Shown here piece by piece: positions 32,099-39,312 of a DNA stretch of 64,000 nt (position 1 is the first letter of the stretch; every line of letters begins with the position of its first letter). The stretch is from RGDT01 sp964630925. Its GTDB lineage: Bacteria > Planctomycetota > Planctomycetia > Gemmatales > Gemmataceae. The stretch spans positions 1-64,000 of the forward strand of contig CAZVZK010000006.1 in NCBI GenBank assembly GCA_964630925.1, in the 5' to 3' direction. A program made the translations under genes and the position numbers. A model generated the notes under the pieces. The model searched no databases, was not told the origin of the DNA, and worked only from the letters and a program-made list of their open reading frames with translations.

Positions 32099-32815
32099 TT
32101 ACGCTGGCCAGTAGCCCCGGCCACGGCAGACGATCAGGCCGGCTCGCTGCATCTCCGCGAGGTCAGGCGCGACGGTGCCACGCGGATGCCCGACCTCGCT
32201 CGCGATTTCCTTGCTGGTGAGGCCGGGGGACTGTGCCACCACCCGGCGGATGTCGGCCCGCCTCTGGCGGCGGTTCCGCCCGAGGATGGGCTCGTCCCGC
32301 GCGTCCTCCTCCCCGACGCCTTCCAGGGCGATCAGGCCACGCAGACGCGCCACGGCCCCGCCCAGCTCCACCTCCATCGCCTCGATGCCCTTGATGAACG
32401 GGTACTGCCACGCCTGCTCCAGCGCCAGCGCCCCGCCGGCCTGGAGCATTCGGTGTTCGATCTCCGCGTCAGGCCCCTTGCACGGGCCGACGGCCGCGAG
32501 GGCGGCCTCGCCGAGAGCCGCCGCGGCGAGCGCCAGGGCGGCCCGCCACGTCGGCGCCAGCCCGTCGCCGAAGTATTCCATCGCGGTGACGGCCATCCCA
32601 TGTTCGGCCAGCAGCACGGGGTAGTCCGCCCCGGTGTCCATGCCGTGCTTGCGCGCGTCCGCCTCGACCATGACGACCAGGGCGATGGCACGCTGCCGCG
32701 CGGCCAGGCGCGGGCCAAGGCGGGCGGGGTGGCTGCTGAACAGCTCGCCGAGAGCGAGGTTGATGCAGGGGTCGGGTGAGAGCGACCTTGCCGCCGTGAT
32801 AGACTGAGTGGACAT
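32099..32815 (-). CDS. Protein with C-terminal winged helix
   Basis: 238 residues. The N-terminal 160 are helical, with a FSSHPARLGPRLAARQRAIA segment and many Ala residues. The C-terminal 60 form a winged HTH (RADIRRVVAQSPGLTSKEIA, then SEVGHPRGTVAPDLAEMQRA and LIVCRGRGYWPA). ATG 32815 has AAAGG eight bases upstream. It is the gene directly downstream of the recombinase on the same strand (93-base gap), so it is a candidate regulator of recombinase or replication genes. Confidence 0.7.
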   Translation of the reverse strand: MSTQSITAARSLSPDPCINLALGELFSSHPARLGPRLAARQRAIALVVMVEADARKHGMDTGADYPVLLAEHGMAVTAMEYFGDGLAPTWRAALALAAAALGEAALAAVGPCKGPDAEIEHRMLQAGGALALEQAWQYPFIKGIEAMEVELGGAVARLRGLIALEGVGEEDARDEPILGRNRRQRRADIRRVVAQSPGLTSKEIASEVGHPRGTVAPDLAEMQRAGLIVCRGRGYWPA

Positions 32816-32908
32816 GCGGTGCCTTTCTTGGAAGGTGCCCCGTGAGGGCCGGCGCGGTGTTAGTAGCACCTTGCCGGCCCGACCCTTTCATACCTGACGT
32901 GGACAAAA

Positions 32909-34708
32909 TTACAAGGCCCTGGCGCTCTCCCCCCGGAAGTCGTCGAGGCTCGCCACTTCCAGCTCCGCCAGGAGCGCCTCCACATGATCCGGCTTGCGTA
33001 GGTCGAGCCGGCGGGCCGGCCGTGCGAGGGAGCAGGCCCAGAGGCCGGCCGGCTTGCACCCGCCCTGCCACCCGTTGCTACGCGGCTGGCAGTACAGGAT
33101 CGCGTAGTTCCGGGGCGGCTTGTCGTCGGCGAATCTCACTTGCAGCGCGGCGATGCGGTCCCTGCCGCGCGGCACGACGATCATGTGGATGCCTGAGATG
33201 ATCCGCCGCAGCGCGGCCCGCAGGCGCAGCCGGGCGGCCTCCTGATCGGGCGCCGCATCCAGGGTGTCCAGCAGGCTCCGGGCCTCGCTCCAGGCCGCGC
33301 CAGCCGGGGCCGCCGCCCTCTGCTCCGCCGCCCGGATCAGCTCGACCAGCTCACGCTTCCTGGCGTCCTTACGCTCCGCGGCCGCCATCAGCGTCGGCGA
33401 CACCTTCTTGTCGAGCTTCACCCCGAGGGTGACGATGTCGGACTCGACATCCTCCAGCTCGGCCCGGTAGGCGTCCAGCTCATGCCCGCTGTTGTCCTCG
33501 CCGACCACCTCGGCTGGGTCCACCTCGCGAAGCAACGCCAGGAATGCCCGCTCGAAGATGTCATACTGGAAGGCGAAGCACGGCGAGCGTCCCTCCTGGC
33601 TCTCGTAGTTGATCAGGACGTGGTAGCGGTTCTTCATCTTCGGCTGCACGCGCGTGGTCATGAAGTAGCTGTCGCCCTGCCGCGCGTTCGTGATGAGCCC
33701 GGCGAAGAGGTTGACCTTCCCCTGGGGCGCGTGCTTCTTCGGGGTGCCCTTGCCCTGGACACCGCCCACCTTGGACCGGCGGCCAAGCGGCACGCCGCGC
33801 TCCGCCGCCGTCTTCACGGCGCGGGTGGCGATGCGCTGGATGGAGCCGGCCCTCGCGAGGTTGAACTCCTGCTCGCTCACCACTTGGGGGAAGTAGTTCG
33901 GGACCGGGTCGCCGTCCGGCTCGCGGCCCGGCCCGCCCCGTGGGAGGTACTCGCCCATCGCACGCCGGTCGCGCAGGATGCGGCCGACGTAGCCGCGCAC
34001 CCACTTGCCGCCCTTGGTGATGGCCGGCACCTCCTCGCGCTCGAACTTCGCCAGGATGCGCGGCACGCCGTAGCCGGCGGCGGTCAGCTCGAAGATCCGC
34101 CGGACGGTGGCGGCCTTCTCGGGGATGAGGACCAGCTTATCGCCGTCCCGCCTCACCCATGCCGGGAGCTGGTCGGAGACGATCTTGTCTTTCGCCTCCG
34201 TCTTCTTCTTCTTCCAGATGGGGGCGATCAGGTCACTCTTGCGCTTGCTCTCCCCGTGCCCTCGTGCCAGCTCGACGATCATGAGCATCAGGCTCATCTC
34301 GTCCGACTTCTCGTCGTACACGATCTCCGAGGGCGAGAGCTGGACGATCTTGACGCCCTTCTCGATGAGCCCCAGGCAGAGCATGAGGCCGGCCCGCACA
34401 TGCTCGCGGGTCAACCTGTCGAGGGATTCGATGATGAGGTAACTGCCGCGTGGGATGCGCCCCTCCTCCACGAGCTTGAGGAAGGCCGCGAGCGCGTGCC
34501 GGTCGGGGTTACTCCGATGCTCCCCCAGGAACGCCGACCGCCCCAGGTCGTGCCAGGACCGGGAGGTGTCCAGGGTGACCCCGTTCTTCTCGCACCATGC
34601 CAGCGCGCGCTTGGTCTGGCGCTCCAGGGAGTGTCCCTTGCGCTGCTCTGGGGTGCTGAACCGGATGTAGGAGAACGCCATCCCCTCGGGCTTCAGGTGC
34701 CGTTTCAT
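32909..34708 (-). CDS. Large serine recombinase (integrase of the element)
   Basis: 599 residues. The N-terminal resolvase domain has catalytic Ser at about residue 18 in YIRFSTPEQRKG, with RQTKRALAWCEKNGV and SYLIIESLDRLTRE downstream. A recombinase domain follows (PAWVRRDGDKLVLIPEKAAT, VRRIFELTAAGYGVPRI, GKWVRGYVGRILRDRRAMGE). The zinc-ribbon block is recognisable (LFAGLITNARQGDSYFM) but lacks the usual Cys pairs. A long coiled coil (YRAELEDVESDIVTLGVKLD) and a C-terminal domain complete it. It lies at the right end with its start 70 bases from the attR core, the classical integrase position. It should cut at the GA core and join attP to attB. Confidence 0.94.
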   Translation of the reverse strand: MKRHLKPEGMAFSYIRFSTPEQRKGHSLERQTKRALAWCEKNGVTLDTSRSWHDLGRSAFLGEHRSNPDRHALAAFLKLVEEGRIPRGSYLIIESLDRLTREHVRAGLMLCLGLIEKGVKIVQLSPSEIVYDEKSDEMSLMLMIVELARGHGESKRKSDLIAPIWKKKKTEAKDKIVSDQLPAWVRRDGDKLVLIPEKAATVRRIFELTAAGYGVPRILAKFEREEVPAITKGGKWVRGYVGRILRDRRAMGEYLPRGGPGREPDGDPVPNYFPQVVSEQEFNLARAGSIQRIATRAVKTAAERGVPLGRRSKVGGVQGKGTPKKHAPQGKVNLFAGLITNARQGDSYFMTTRVQPKMKNRYHVLINYESQEGRSPCFAFQYDIFERAFLALLREVDPAEVVGEDNSGHELDAYRAELEDVESDIVTLGVKLDKKVSPTLMAAAERKDARKRELVELIRAAEQRAAAPAGAAWSEARSLLDTLDAAPDQEAARLRLRAALRRIISGIHMIVVPRGRDRIAALQVRFADDKPPRNYAILYCQPRSNGWQGGCKPAGLWACSLARPARRLDLRKPDHVEALLAELEVASLDDFRGESARAL

Positions 34709-34742
34709 GGGCCAATCTCCACTGGTTGGGCTGCCAGTGGTC

Positions 34743-34771
34743 ATTGTATGATAACCTTGTGGTTATGTCTC
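34743..34771 (-). promoter_or_regulatory. Candidate recombinase promoter overlapping the att arm
   Basis: On the minus strand GAGACA (34766-34771), 17 bases, TACAAT (34743-34748), 35 bases before ATG 34708. The -35 lies between the attP arm and the core, so integration or excision, and integrase binding, could feed back on transcription. Confidence 0.5.
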
Positions 34772-34804
34772 CAGTGTTGACGCCCTCTGTCACCAGAGCG
34801 ACTG
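34756..34804. other. attR: right junction of the integrated element
   Basis: Arm CTTGTGGTT (34756-34764), 14 bases, core GA (34779-34780), then host cyclase codons resume (GAC GCC CTC TGT CAC CAG). Joined with the attL arm this reconstructs attP as two 9-base arms (8 of 9 positions symmetric) placed 14 bases on each side of GA. Confidence 0.85.
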
Positions 34805-35372
34805 CCTGAAGTTGTTCGGGGGCATCGACACCGACGCCGCCGAGTCGCCCACGGGCTTCCGCGCCCACGGCGTCGAGACCATCCCGCCCCTGGTGCGCCG
34901 CGGCGTGCTGCTCGACGTGGCCGGCCATCAGGGGGTGGACCGCCTCGCGCCGGGGAAGTCCATCACCGCCGAGGAGCTTTCGGCGTGCGCGGCGGCGCAG
35001 GGGGTGGAGGTGCGGGCGGGGGACGTGCTCCTGGTGCGGACCGGCTACGACGGCCTGTGGCACGACGAGGCGGCGTACCTGGCGGCGGCGGGGGTGGCGA
35101 AGTCCGGCACCCTCTGGGCCGCCGAACGCGGGGTGTGCGCCGTCGGGGCCGACAACATGACGTGGGACGTGCCCGGCGAGCGCGACGCGGAGACGGGGGC
35201 GACCCTCTTCGGGCACCTCCACCTGCTGACGCGGCTGGGCGTCTACATCCTGGAGAATCTGAAGCTGGACGAGCTGGCGCGGGCGCGGGCGTACACGTTC
35301 GCGTTCGTCGGCCTGCCGCTCAAGATGCAGGGCGCGACGGGGTCGCCCCTGCGCCCCGTCGCCATCGCGTGA
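34779..35372 (+). pseudogene. Cyclase (kynurenine formamidase-like) gene, 3' part
   Basis: Codons 73-269 and the stop of the host cyclase interrupted at 13857. It starts at GAC (Asp of the H-x-G-T-H-x-D motif), then ALCHQSDCLKLFGGID, and shows blocks parallel to the element copy (GVLLDVAGHQ, GDVLLVRTGY, GVCAVGADNM). No start codon or ribosome site is expected to be used here, although ATG 34812 lies in frame. The reading frame is intact to 35372, so the insertion looks recent and the host gene would be restored by precise excision. Confidence 0.92.
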
Positions 35373-35381
35373 AGGCCCGGC

Positions 35382-35636
35382 TCACCACGGGCGTACGGCC
35401 GCCGCCAGGGCCACAAGGGCCCCGACGGCGGCGGCCCCGGCGGACCACACCGGCCAGGCCGCGCCCACGGGCGGCCCCGCCGCCGAGGGCGCCTCGGGCG
35501 CGGCGCGTTCGAGCCAGGGTGCGAAGCCGGTCGGGAGGCGTTTCCCGCAGGTATCGCACCAGCCCTCGTCGATCTCATGGGCCGGGGGCGTGGCGTTGCA
35601 GTGGGGGCAGTTGCCGAAGTATTTGGGACGCGACAT
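35382..35636 (-). CDS. Zinc-ribbon membrane protein
   Basis: 84 residues. The N-terminus is a double-CxxC zinc ribbon (YFGNCPHCNATPPAHE, then EGWCDTCGKRLPTG), followed by a Pro/Ala linker and a C-terminal hydrophobic helix (AAWPVWSAGAAAVGALVALA). ATG 35636 has GGGAGG about eight bases upstream. Small zinc-ribbon/tail-anchored proteins of this kind are common in Planctomycetota; the role is unknown. It lies 10 bases after the broken cyclase, convergent. Confidence 0.75.
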   Translation of the reverse strand: MSRPKYFGNCPHCNATPPAHEIDEGWCDTCGKRLPTGFAPWLERAAPEAPSAAGPPVGAAWPVWSAGAAAVGALVALAAAVRPW

Positions 35637-35722
35637 GGCGTTGACCTCCCGCTCCGGGTGGGCGCGAGGACGCTTTGCAAGGGCCATGCCGGAGGGAGGA
35701 GATTCGGTGGCGAGACGCAGGC

Positions 35723-36247
35723 TCACCTACGAGGCTGGCCACGTGCCCGGTAGGCGGCCACGAGCGGCTTCATGAGCAGGCCGATGGCCGTCACCGCCAG
35801 CCCGGCCCCGATGAGCCCGTACCGCAACGGCTCGGAGAGGCCCGATGCCGAGCCGGGGTAGGTGAGGAGCAACGGGCCGACGATGAGCAGGCAGAACGCC
35901 ACGCCGTCGAGGATCCCGCTGAACGTCACGACGGCCTTCGACTGCGCGAGATCCGCCCCCAGGGCGCCGATCCGCTTCTCCGCATCGAGGGCCTTGTCGC
36001 GGGCGTCGTCGAGCTCCTGCCGCAGGCGGGCGTTGGCGGCCTCGAGCGCCTTGATCTGCTTGTTCTTCTCGCTGATGCGGGCCTTGCGTTCGGCCGCGAG
36101 CTCCTGGGCGTCGGACGGCCCCTTGCGCTCGTCCCTCACCTCGGCGGACGATTGCTGGTCAGGTGCCGCGGGCGGTGGCTTCCGTGGCTTGCGGACTCGT
36201 TTCGGGCCGGGCTGTGGGGCCGACCCCTCGGCGGGTGGGCCGTTCAT
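35723..36247 (-). CDS. Coiled-coil membrane protein, candidate toxin of a Panacea pair
   Basis: 174 residues: a basic Pro/Lys-rich N-terminus, a coiled coil of about 50 residues (AELAAERKARISEKNKQIKA, LEAANARLRQELDDARDKAL), then two transmembrane helices (GILDGVAFCLLIVGPLLLTY and LRYGLIGAGLAVTAIGLLMK). Its ATG (36247) overlaps the stop of the Panacea-domain gene by four bases. In characterised PanAT pairs, the Panacea protein neutralises a toxin encoded next to it, often a small membrane-acting protein. This size and layout fit a membrane-damaging toxin, but toxicity is inferred from context only. Confidence 0.7.
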   Translation of the reverse strand: MNGPPAEGSAPQPGPKRVRKPRKPPPAAPDQQSSAEVRDERKGPSDAQELAAERKARISEKNKQIKALEAANARLRQELDDARDKALDAEKRIGALGADLAQSKAVVTFSGILDGVAFCLLIVGPLLLTYPGSASGLSEPLRYGLIGAGLAVTAIGLLMKPLVAAYRARGQPRR

Positions 36248-36768
36248 GCGGCACCAGCCTTCGCCTCTGCCTCCTCCCCCTCGGCGGCGAGCGCATCGAA
36301 GTGGGCCTTGATGAGCTCGTCGGCCACGGTCGCGAACTTCGGGATCTCTCCCCCGTACCGTTGGTTCACGACATCCCACGGCGAACCGGGCTCATGCGCC
36401 AGGTTCGCGAGCTGGATGGCCGTCAGCCCGCCGTACTCCTCCCAGACTTGGGCCACCAGCTCCCTGGCGTGGGCCGCCTCCGCATCGGTCAAGTCGCGCA
36501 GCAGCGGGACACGCCGCAGGCCGCGCAGGGCCTCGGCGTCGATCTCCCCGCCGGCGAGCCCGCGGAAGGCGTTGTAGACCGAACGCACCACCGGGCCGAA
36601 GCTCCACGCCTGGATGACCTCGTTCAGCAGGGGCTTCCCCGTGAGCGCGAGGTGCCACCCGTGGGCGAAGTACACGAGCTTCTGCACCTTCAAGGGCGTC
36701 AGCTTCTCGCCGGATTGCTCGGCGAGGTCGATGAAGTGACGCGCGATGGTCAGGCCGTCGTACGGCAT
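36244..36768 (-). CDS. Panacea (DUF4065) domain antitoxin-like protein
   Basis: 174 residues. The whole protein matches the Panacea/SocA-like domain: YDGLTIARHFIDLAEQSGEK, LTPLKVQKLVYFAHGWHLAL, GKPLLNEVIQAWSFGPVVRS and LTAIQLANLAHEPGSPWDVV. ATG 36768 is preferred to 36792. A TACAAT box (36810-36815, minus strand) lies 42 bases upstream. Panacea proteins act as antitoxins or proteolytic adaptors. Here the gene is first in a two-gene operon with a four-base overlap to a membrane protein, the arrangement of PanAT toxin-antitoxin modules. Confidence 0.85.
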   Translation of the reverse strand: MPYDGLTIARHFIDLAEQSGEKLTPLKVQKLVYFAHGWHLALTGKPLLNEVIQAWSFGPVVRSVYNAFRGLAGGEIDAEALRGLRRVPLLRDLTDAEAAHARELVAQVWEEYGGLTAIQLANLAHEPGSPWDVVNQRYGGEIPKFATVADELIKAHFDALAAEGEEAEAKAGAA

Positions 36769-36840
36769 ACTCACCTCCCCGCCGGCGGGCACGTCCCGGC
36801 GTCAGGTGAATTGTACCACGCCGCGCGGGCGTCATCGTGG

Positions 36841-36924
36841 AGCACGCTTCCAGCGTGCTCACTCAACCCTGTGGGACCCATCGCGTCCATCCAGGGGTTC
36901 TGCGGAGCACGCTGGAAGCGTGCT
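36841..36924. repeat. Pair of dispersed palindromes in opposite orientation
   Basis: AGCACGCTTCCAGCGTGCT at 36841-36859 and its reverse complement at 36906-36924. The first is identical to 4646-4664. The pair can fold as two small hairpins or one large one. It lies upstream of the Panacea operon and downstream of the tRNA cluster. Confidence 0.8.
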
Positions 36925-36965
36925 CTACGATGGCAGCCGGCCGCCGACCTGCCTCAGACGGCAAG

Positions 36966-37037
36966 AGACGCCGGCGGGAGTCGAACCCGCAAGGGGCTGC
37001 TTTGCAGGCAGCCGCCCGTCCGTCGGGCACCAGCGTC
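36966..37037 (-). tRNA. tRNA-Cys (GCA)
   Basis: 72 nt. Acceptor GACGCTG/CGGCGTC (one wobble) with discriminator U as expected for Cys. D stem GCCC/GGGC, anticodon stem GCTGC/GCAGC with loop CTGCAAA (anticodon GCA), T arm GCGGG-TTCGACT-CCCGC. CCA is not encoded. It is last of four tRNAs on the minus strand. Confidence 0.9.
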
Positions 37038-37052
37038 GAAGAGAACAGTCAG

Positions 37053-37125
37053 GCCCCACGCCGGGGGTCGAACCCGGTCCACCGCTTAGACAAGGCGGCG
37101 TGCATGCCCGTCACACCCCAGGGGC
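37053..37125 (-). tRNA. tRNA-like gene, possibly degenerate tRNA-Asp (GTC)
   Basis: A clear T arm (CCGGG-TTCGACC-CCCGG) and D stem (GTGT/GCAC) are present. The anticodon loop reads TTGTCTA (GTC) with a C-A mismatch at the base of the stem, and the acceptor stem pairs poorly (GCCCCTG against CGTGGGG). It may be a decaying tRNA or an unusual one; the identity is tentative. Confidence 0.45.
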
Positions 37126-37145
37126 ATCGGTCCACAATCCGTCAG

Positions 37146-37217
37146 AGGCCCAGGCGGGAATCGAACCCGCTCCTCGCCGCTTAACAGGCGGCCGCTCAGC
37201 CATCGAGCTACCGGGCC
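37146..37217 (-). tRNA. tRNA-Asn (GTT)
   Basis: 72 nt. Acceptor GGCCCGG/CTGGGCC, D stem GCTC/GAGC, anticodon stem GCCGC/GCGGC with loop CTGTTAA (GTT), T arm GCGGG-TTCGATT-CCCGC. Discriminator U is unusual for Asn. All stems pair. Confidence 0.85.
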
Positions 37218-37221
37218 GCAG

Positions 37222-37292
37222 TACTGGCGGAGGGAATCGAACCCTCGTTGTCCGGGTAAGAGCCGGATACTCTGCCATTGAGCTACACCAGC
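37222..37292 (-). tRNA. tRNA-Lys (CTT)
   Basis: 71 nt. Acceptor GCTGGTG/CGCCAGT (terminal G-U), D stem GCTC/GAGT, anticodon stem TCCGG/CCGGA with loop CTCTTAC (CTT), T arm GAGGG-TTCGATT-CCCTC, discriminator A. It is first of the minus-strand tRNA cluster; the Asn gene begins only 4 bases downstream. Confidence 0.85.
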
Positions 37293-37566
37293 GTCACTCG
37301 TCACATCACCCAGGACAGCCACACACCCGCCCGGGTTCGCGCTGATCCTCTAACGGCCAGATGTTCCCGGCGTGACCGCCTTTCTCCGCAGGGAGCGCGG
37401 CCGCTTGGACTCGCACGGCGAAACGGGCAGGCGCTGCCAATGCGGCCTGAGTGTTGTGCCGGCCTTGCCGGCCACCGCAGGGCATCCCTAGACCAGCAAA
37501 GGAGTGCCTGCTGCGCCCGATTCCACTTCGCCCTCGTGCGTGCGGCCCAGCTCATGGAGAACACGC

Positions 37567-39249
37567 ATGGCCGCCTGGCACATCTGGCTGCGGTCGCTGG
37601 GGTCGGCAATCTGGCAGGAGGCACCGAGTGCCATCCTCGGGCTGATCCCCTTCGGCGAGAACGTGGGCCGCATCGCCGAACGGTTCTGGAACAACCTCCG
37701 CGAGGGACAGTCGCCTGCCGAGGACAGGGCGGCTCTTGAACAGCTCGTCAACGCGCCCCCGGAGGAGCTGGCCGCCGCCGCCGCGGACGTGGCCGAGCAG
37801 GTGGCGCCCGAGGCCGCGCCGGAGACGCGGCGCACGCTGGCGCTGACGCTTGGTATGGCCGCCCCGGTGAGCCGGCGAGCGTTGACGCGGGCGGATGACA
37901 CCGAGGGCAAGACATTGCCCGCGGCGCTCAGCCTCACCGGGCCACTGGTCCTCGGCAAGTTCATCCCGCCGGGGCCGCCGCGCTTCCGCGAGGGCCAGAC
38001 GCATCCCGCCTTCGGCAACTGGGTGCTGCGCGAGAGGCTGGGGGTGGGAGGCTTCTCCGAGGTCTGGCGCGTCCAGCACCCGCGCGACGAGTCTCTCTGC
38101 GCCGCGGTCAAGTTCTTCACCAGTGACGAGGCCCGGAGTCGGCTCAACCAGCATGAGGTCGCGGTATTGAGCCAGGTCCGCAAGCTCGGCGCGGGGACGG
38201 GCATCGTCAGACTGGAGGACTTTGATGAGGACGCGGATCCGCCGTGGATCCGCTTCGAGTACGTCTCCGGCGGCGACCTCATCCGCCATGCCAGGCAGTT
38301 CTTCGGCGCGAAATCGACATCCCTCATCCAGCAATTGGCGGAGATCGTGGGCAAGTGCCACCGGCTGACGCCGCCCGTCGTGCATCGCGACCTGAAGCCA
38401 GGGAACGTACTCAGGCGGGCCGGGGACGCACGCCTCCTCCCGGTGATCGCCGACTTCGGCATCGGAGGCGTGTCGTCTTCGTTGGAGCTGGATCAGGCCC
38501 GGACGACCAGGGCGCCTGGCGCACTGCCGACGCTCCTATCCGGCTCGCACACGGCGCTCTACGCCTCGCCGCAGCAGGTGGCCGGGGAGGCGCCCGATCC
38601 GCGCGACGACGTGTACGCCCTCGGCGTCATGTGGTATCAGCTCGCCGTCGGCGACCTGTCCAGCCCCGCACCGTCCGGGCTGGCCTGGGTGGACGAGCTG
38701 AAGGAGAGCGGCTTCGCGCCGGGCCTCGTACGGCTGCTCGCGGCGTGCATCGAGCCGAGGAAGGAGAAGCGGCCAAGTGATGCGGCGGATCTGGCCCAGA
38801 AGATCGTGGCGGCGATTGCACAGCCTGTCGTGCCCCCACCCGTGAGGCGGCGTCGTCCCGAGGCCATACGTGGGCTGACCGAGAAGGAAATCGCCATCCT
38901 CCTGATGCTCGCCAAGTCCACGACCCCGGTGAGCAAGGGCACGCTATGGGAGCAGTGCGGGGCCACCTCCGCCATCCTCGGCGCCGTCACGAGAGAGGGG
39001 CTGGGGGTCCAGGGTGGCGGCTTGGCGGCCAAGGGCTACATCGAGAGCGTGAAGGTGGAGGGCGAGCGGCAGCTCCACTACATCATCACCACGGCGGGCC
39101 GCGAGGCGCTGAAGGCCGCCAAGCCGATAGACCAAAGCGGCCTCGCTGCCGCCCCGAACTATCTCACGGTGGTGATTCCAGCGCTGCCGGAGCCCAAGTC
39201 ACCGACGGGGGAGCGGTTCTTGACGCTGGGGTGGGAGGCGGCGGAATGA
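37567..39249 (+). CDS. Ser/Thr protein kinase with C-terminal winged-helix-like domain
   Basis: 560 residues. There are about 155 N-terminal helical residues, then a Hanks-type kinase: glycine loop LGVGGFSEVWRV, Lys in CAAVKFF, HRDLKPGN near residue 272, DFG in IADFGIGG, and an ASPQQ activation-loop anchor followed by DDVYALGVMWYQ. All catalytic residues are present. The C-terminal 130 residues contain a helical winged-HTH-like region (LTEKEIAILLMLAKSTTPVS, then IESVKVEGERQLHYIITTAG). No transmembrane helix, so it is cytoplasmic. ATG 37567 follows GGAG. The next gene (FGE domain) begins 63 bases downstream. It may sense or modify a partner, and the fused HTH suggests a direct link to transcription. 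Confidence 0.9.
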   Translation: MAAWHIWLRSLGSAIWQEAPSAILGLIPFGENVGRIAERFWNNLREGQSPAEDRAALEQLVNAPPEELAAAAADVAEQVAPEAAPETRRTLALTLGMAAPVSRRALTRADDTEGKTLPAALSLTGPLVLGKFIPPGPPRFREGQTHPAFGNWVLRERLGVGGFSEVWRVQHPRDESLCAAVKFFTSDEARSRLNQHEVAVLSQVRKLGAGTGIVRLEDFDEDADPPWIRFEYVSGGDLIRHARQFFGAKSTSLIQQLAEIVGKCHRLTPPVVHRDLKPGNVLRRAGDARLLPVIADFGIGGVSSSLELDQARTTRAPGALPTLLSGSHTALYASPQQVAGEAPDPRDDVYALGVMWYQLAVGDLSSPAPSGLAWVDELKESGFAPGLVRLLAACIEPRKEKRPSDAADLAQKIVAAIAQPVVPPPVRRRRPEAIRGLTEKEIAILLMLAKSTTPVSKGTLWEQCGATSAILGAVTREGLGVQGGGLAAKGYIESVKVEGERQLHYIITTAGREALKAAKPIDQSGLAAAPNYLTVVIPALPEPKSPTGERFLTLGWEAAE

Positions 39250-39312
39250 GCAGCATGGCCGGCCTCGATCCGTGTGGGCCGCTTGATCTTTTCCCTCATC
39301 CAGGGGGTGGGC

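Larger units (their letters stand above)
13858..34778. mobile_element. About 20.9-kb serine-recombinase integrative element inserted in a cyclase gene
   Basis: It is bounded by a host gene cut in two in the same orientation. It has a large serine recombinase at the right end (32909-34708) and reconstructible att sites with a shared GA core. Contents: full-length cyclase homologue, small membrane proteins, small-terminase-like HTH protein, ASCH-DUF4326 fusion, repressor switch, excisionase-like proteins, an unknown three-gene cassette, a P4-type primase-helicase, a ParB/TOPRIM fusion and many small genes. No capsid, portal, large terminase, relaxase or type IV secretion genes are recognised, which suggests a satellite or integrative plasmid-like element. 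The element halves of attP are inferred from junction symmetry. Confidence 0.92.

Noticed and set aside
36966..37292. tRNA cluster as attachment site of the element
   Set aside because: The element's boundaries are fixed by the split cyclase gene 2 kb away; no tRNA 3' end duplication is seen.
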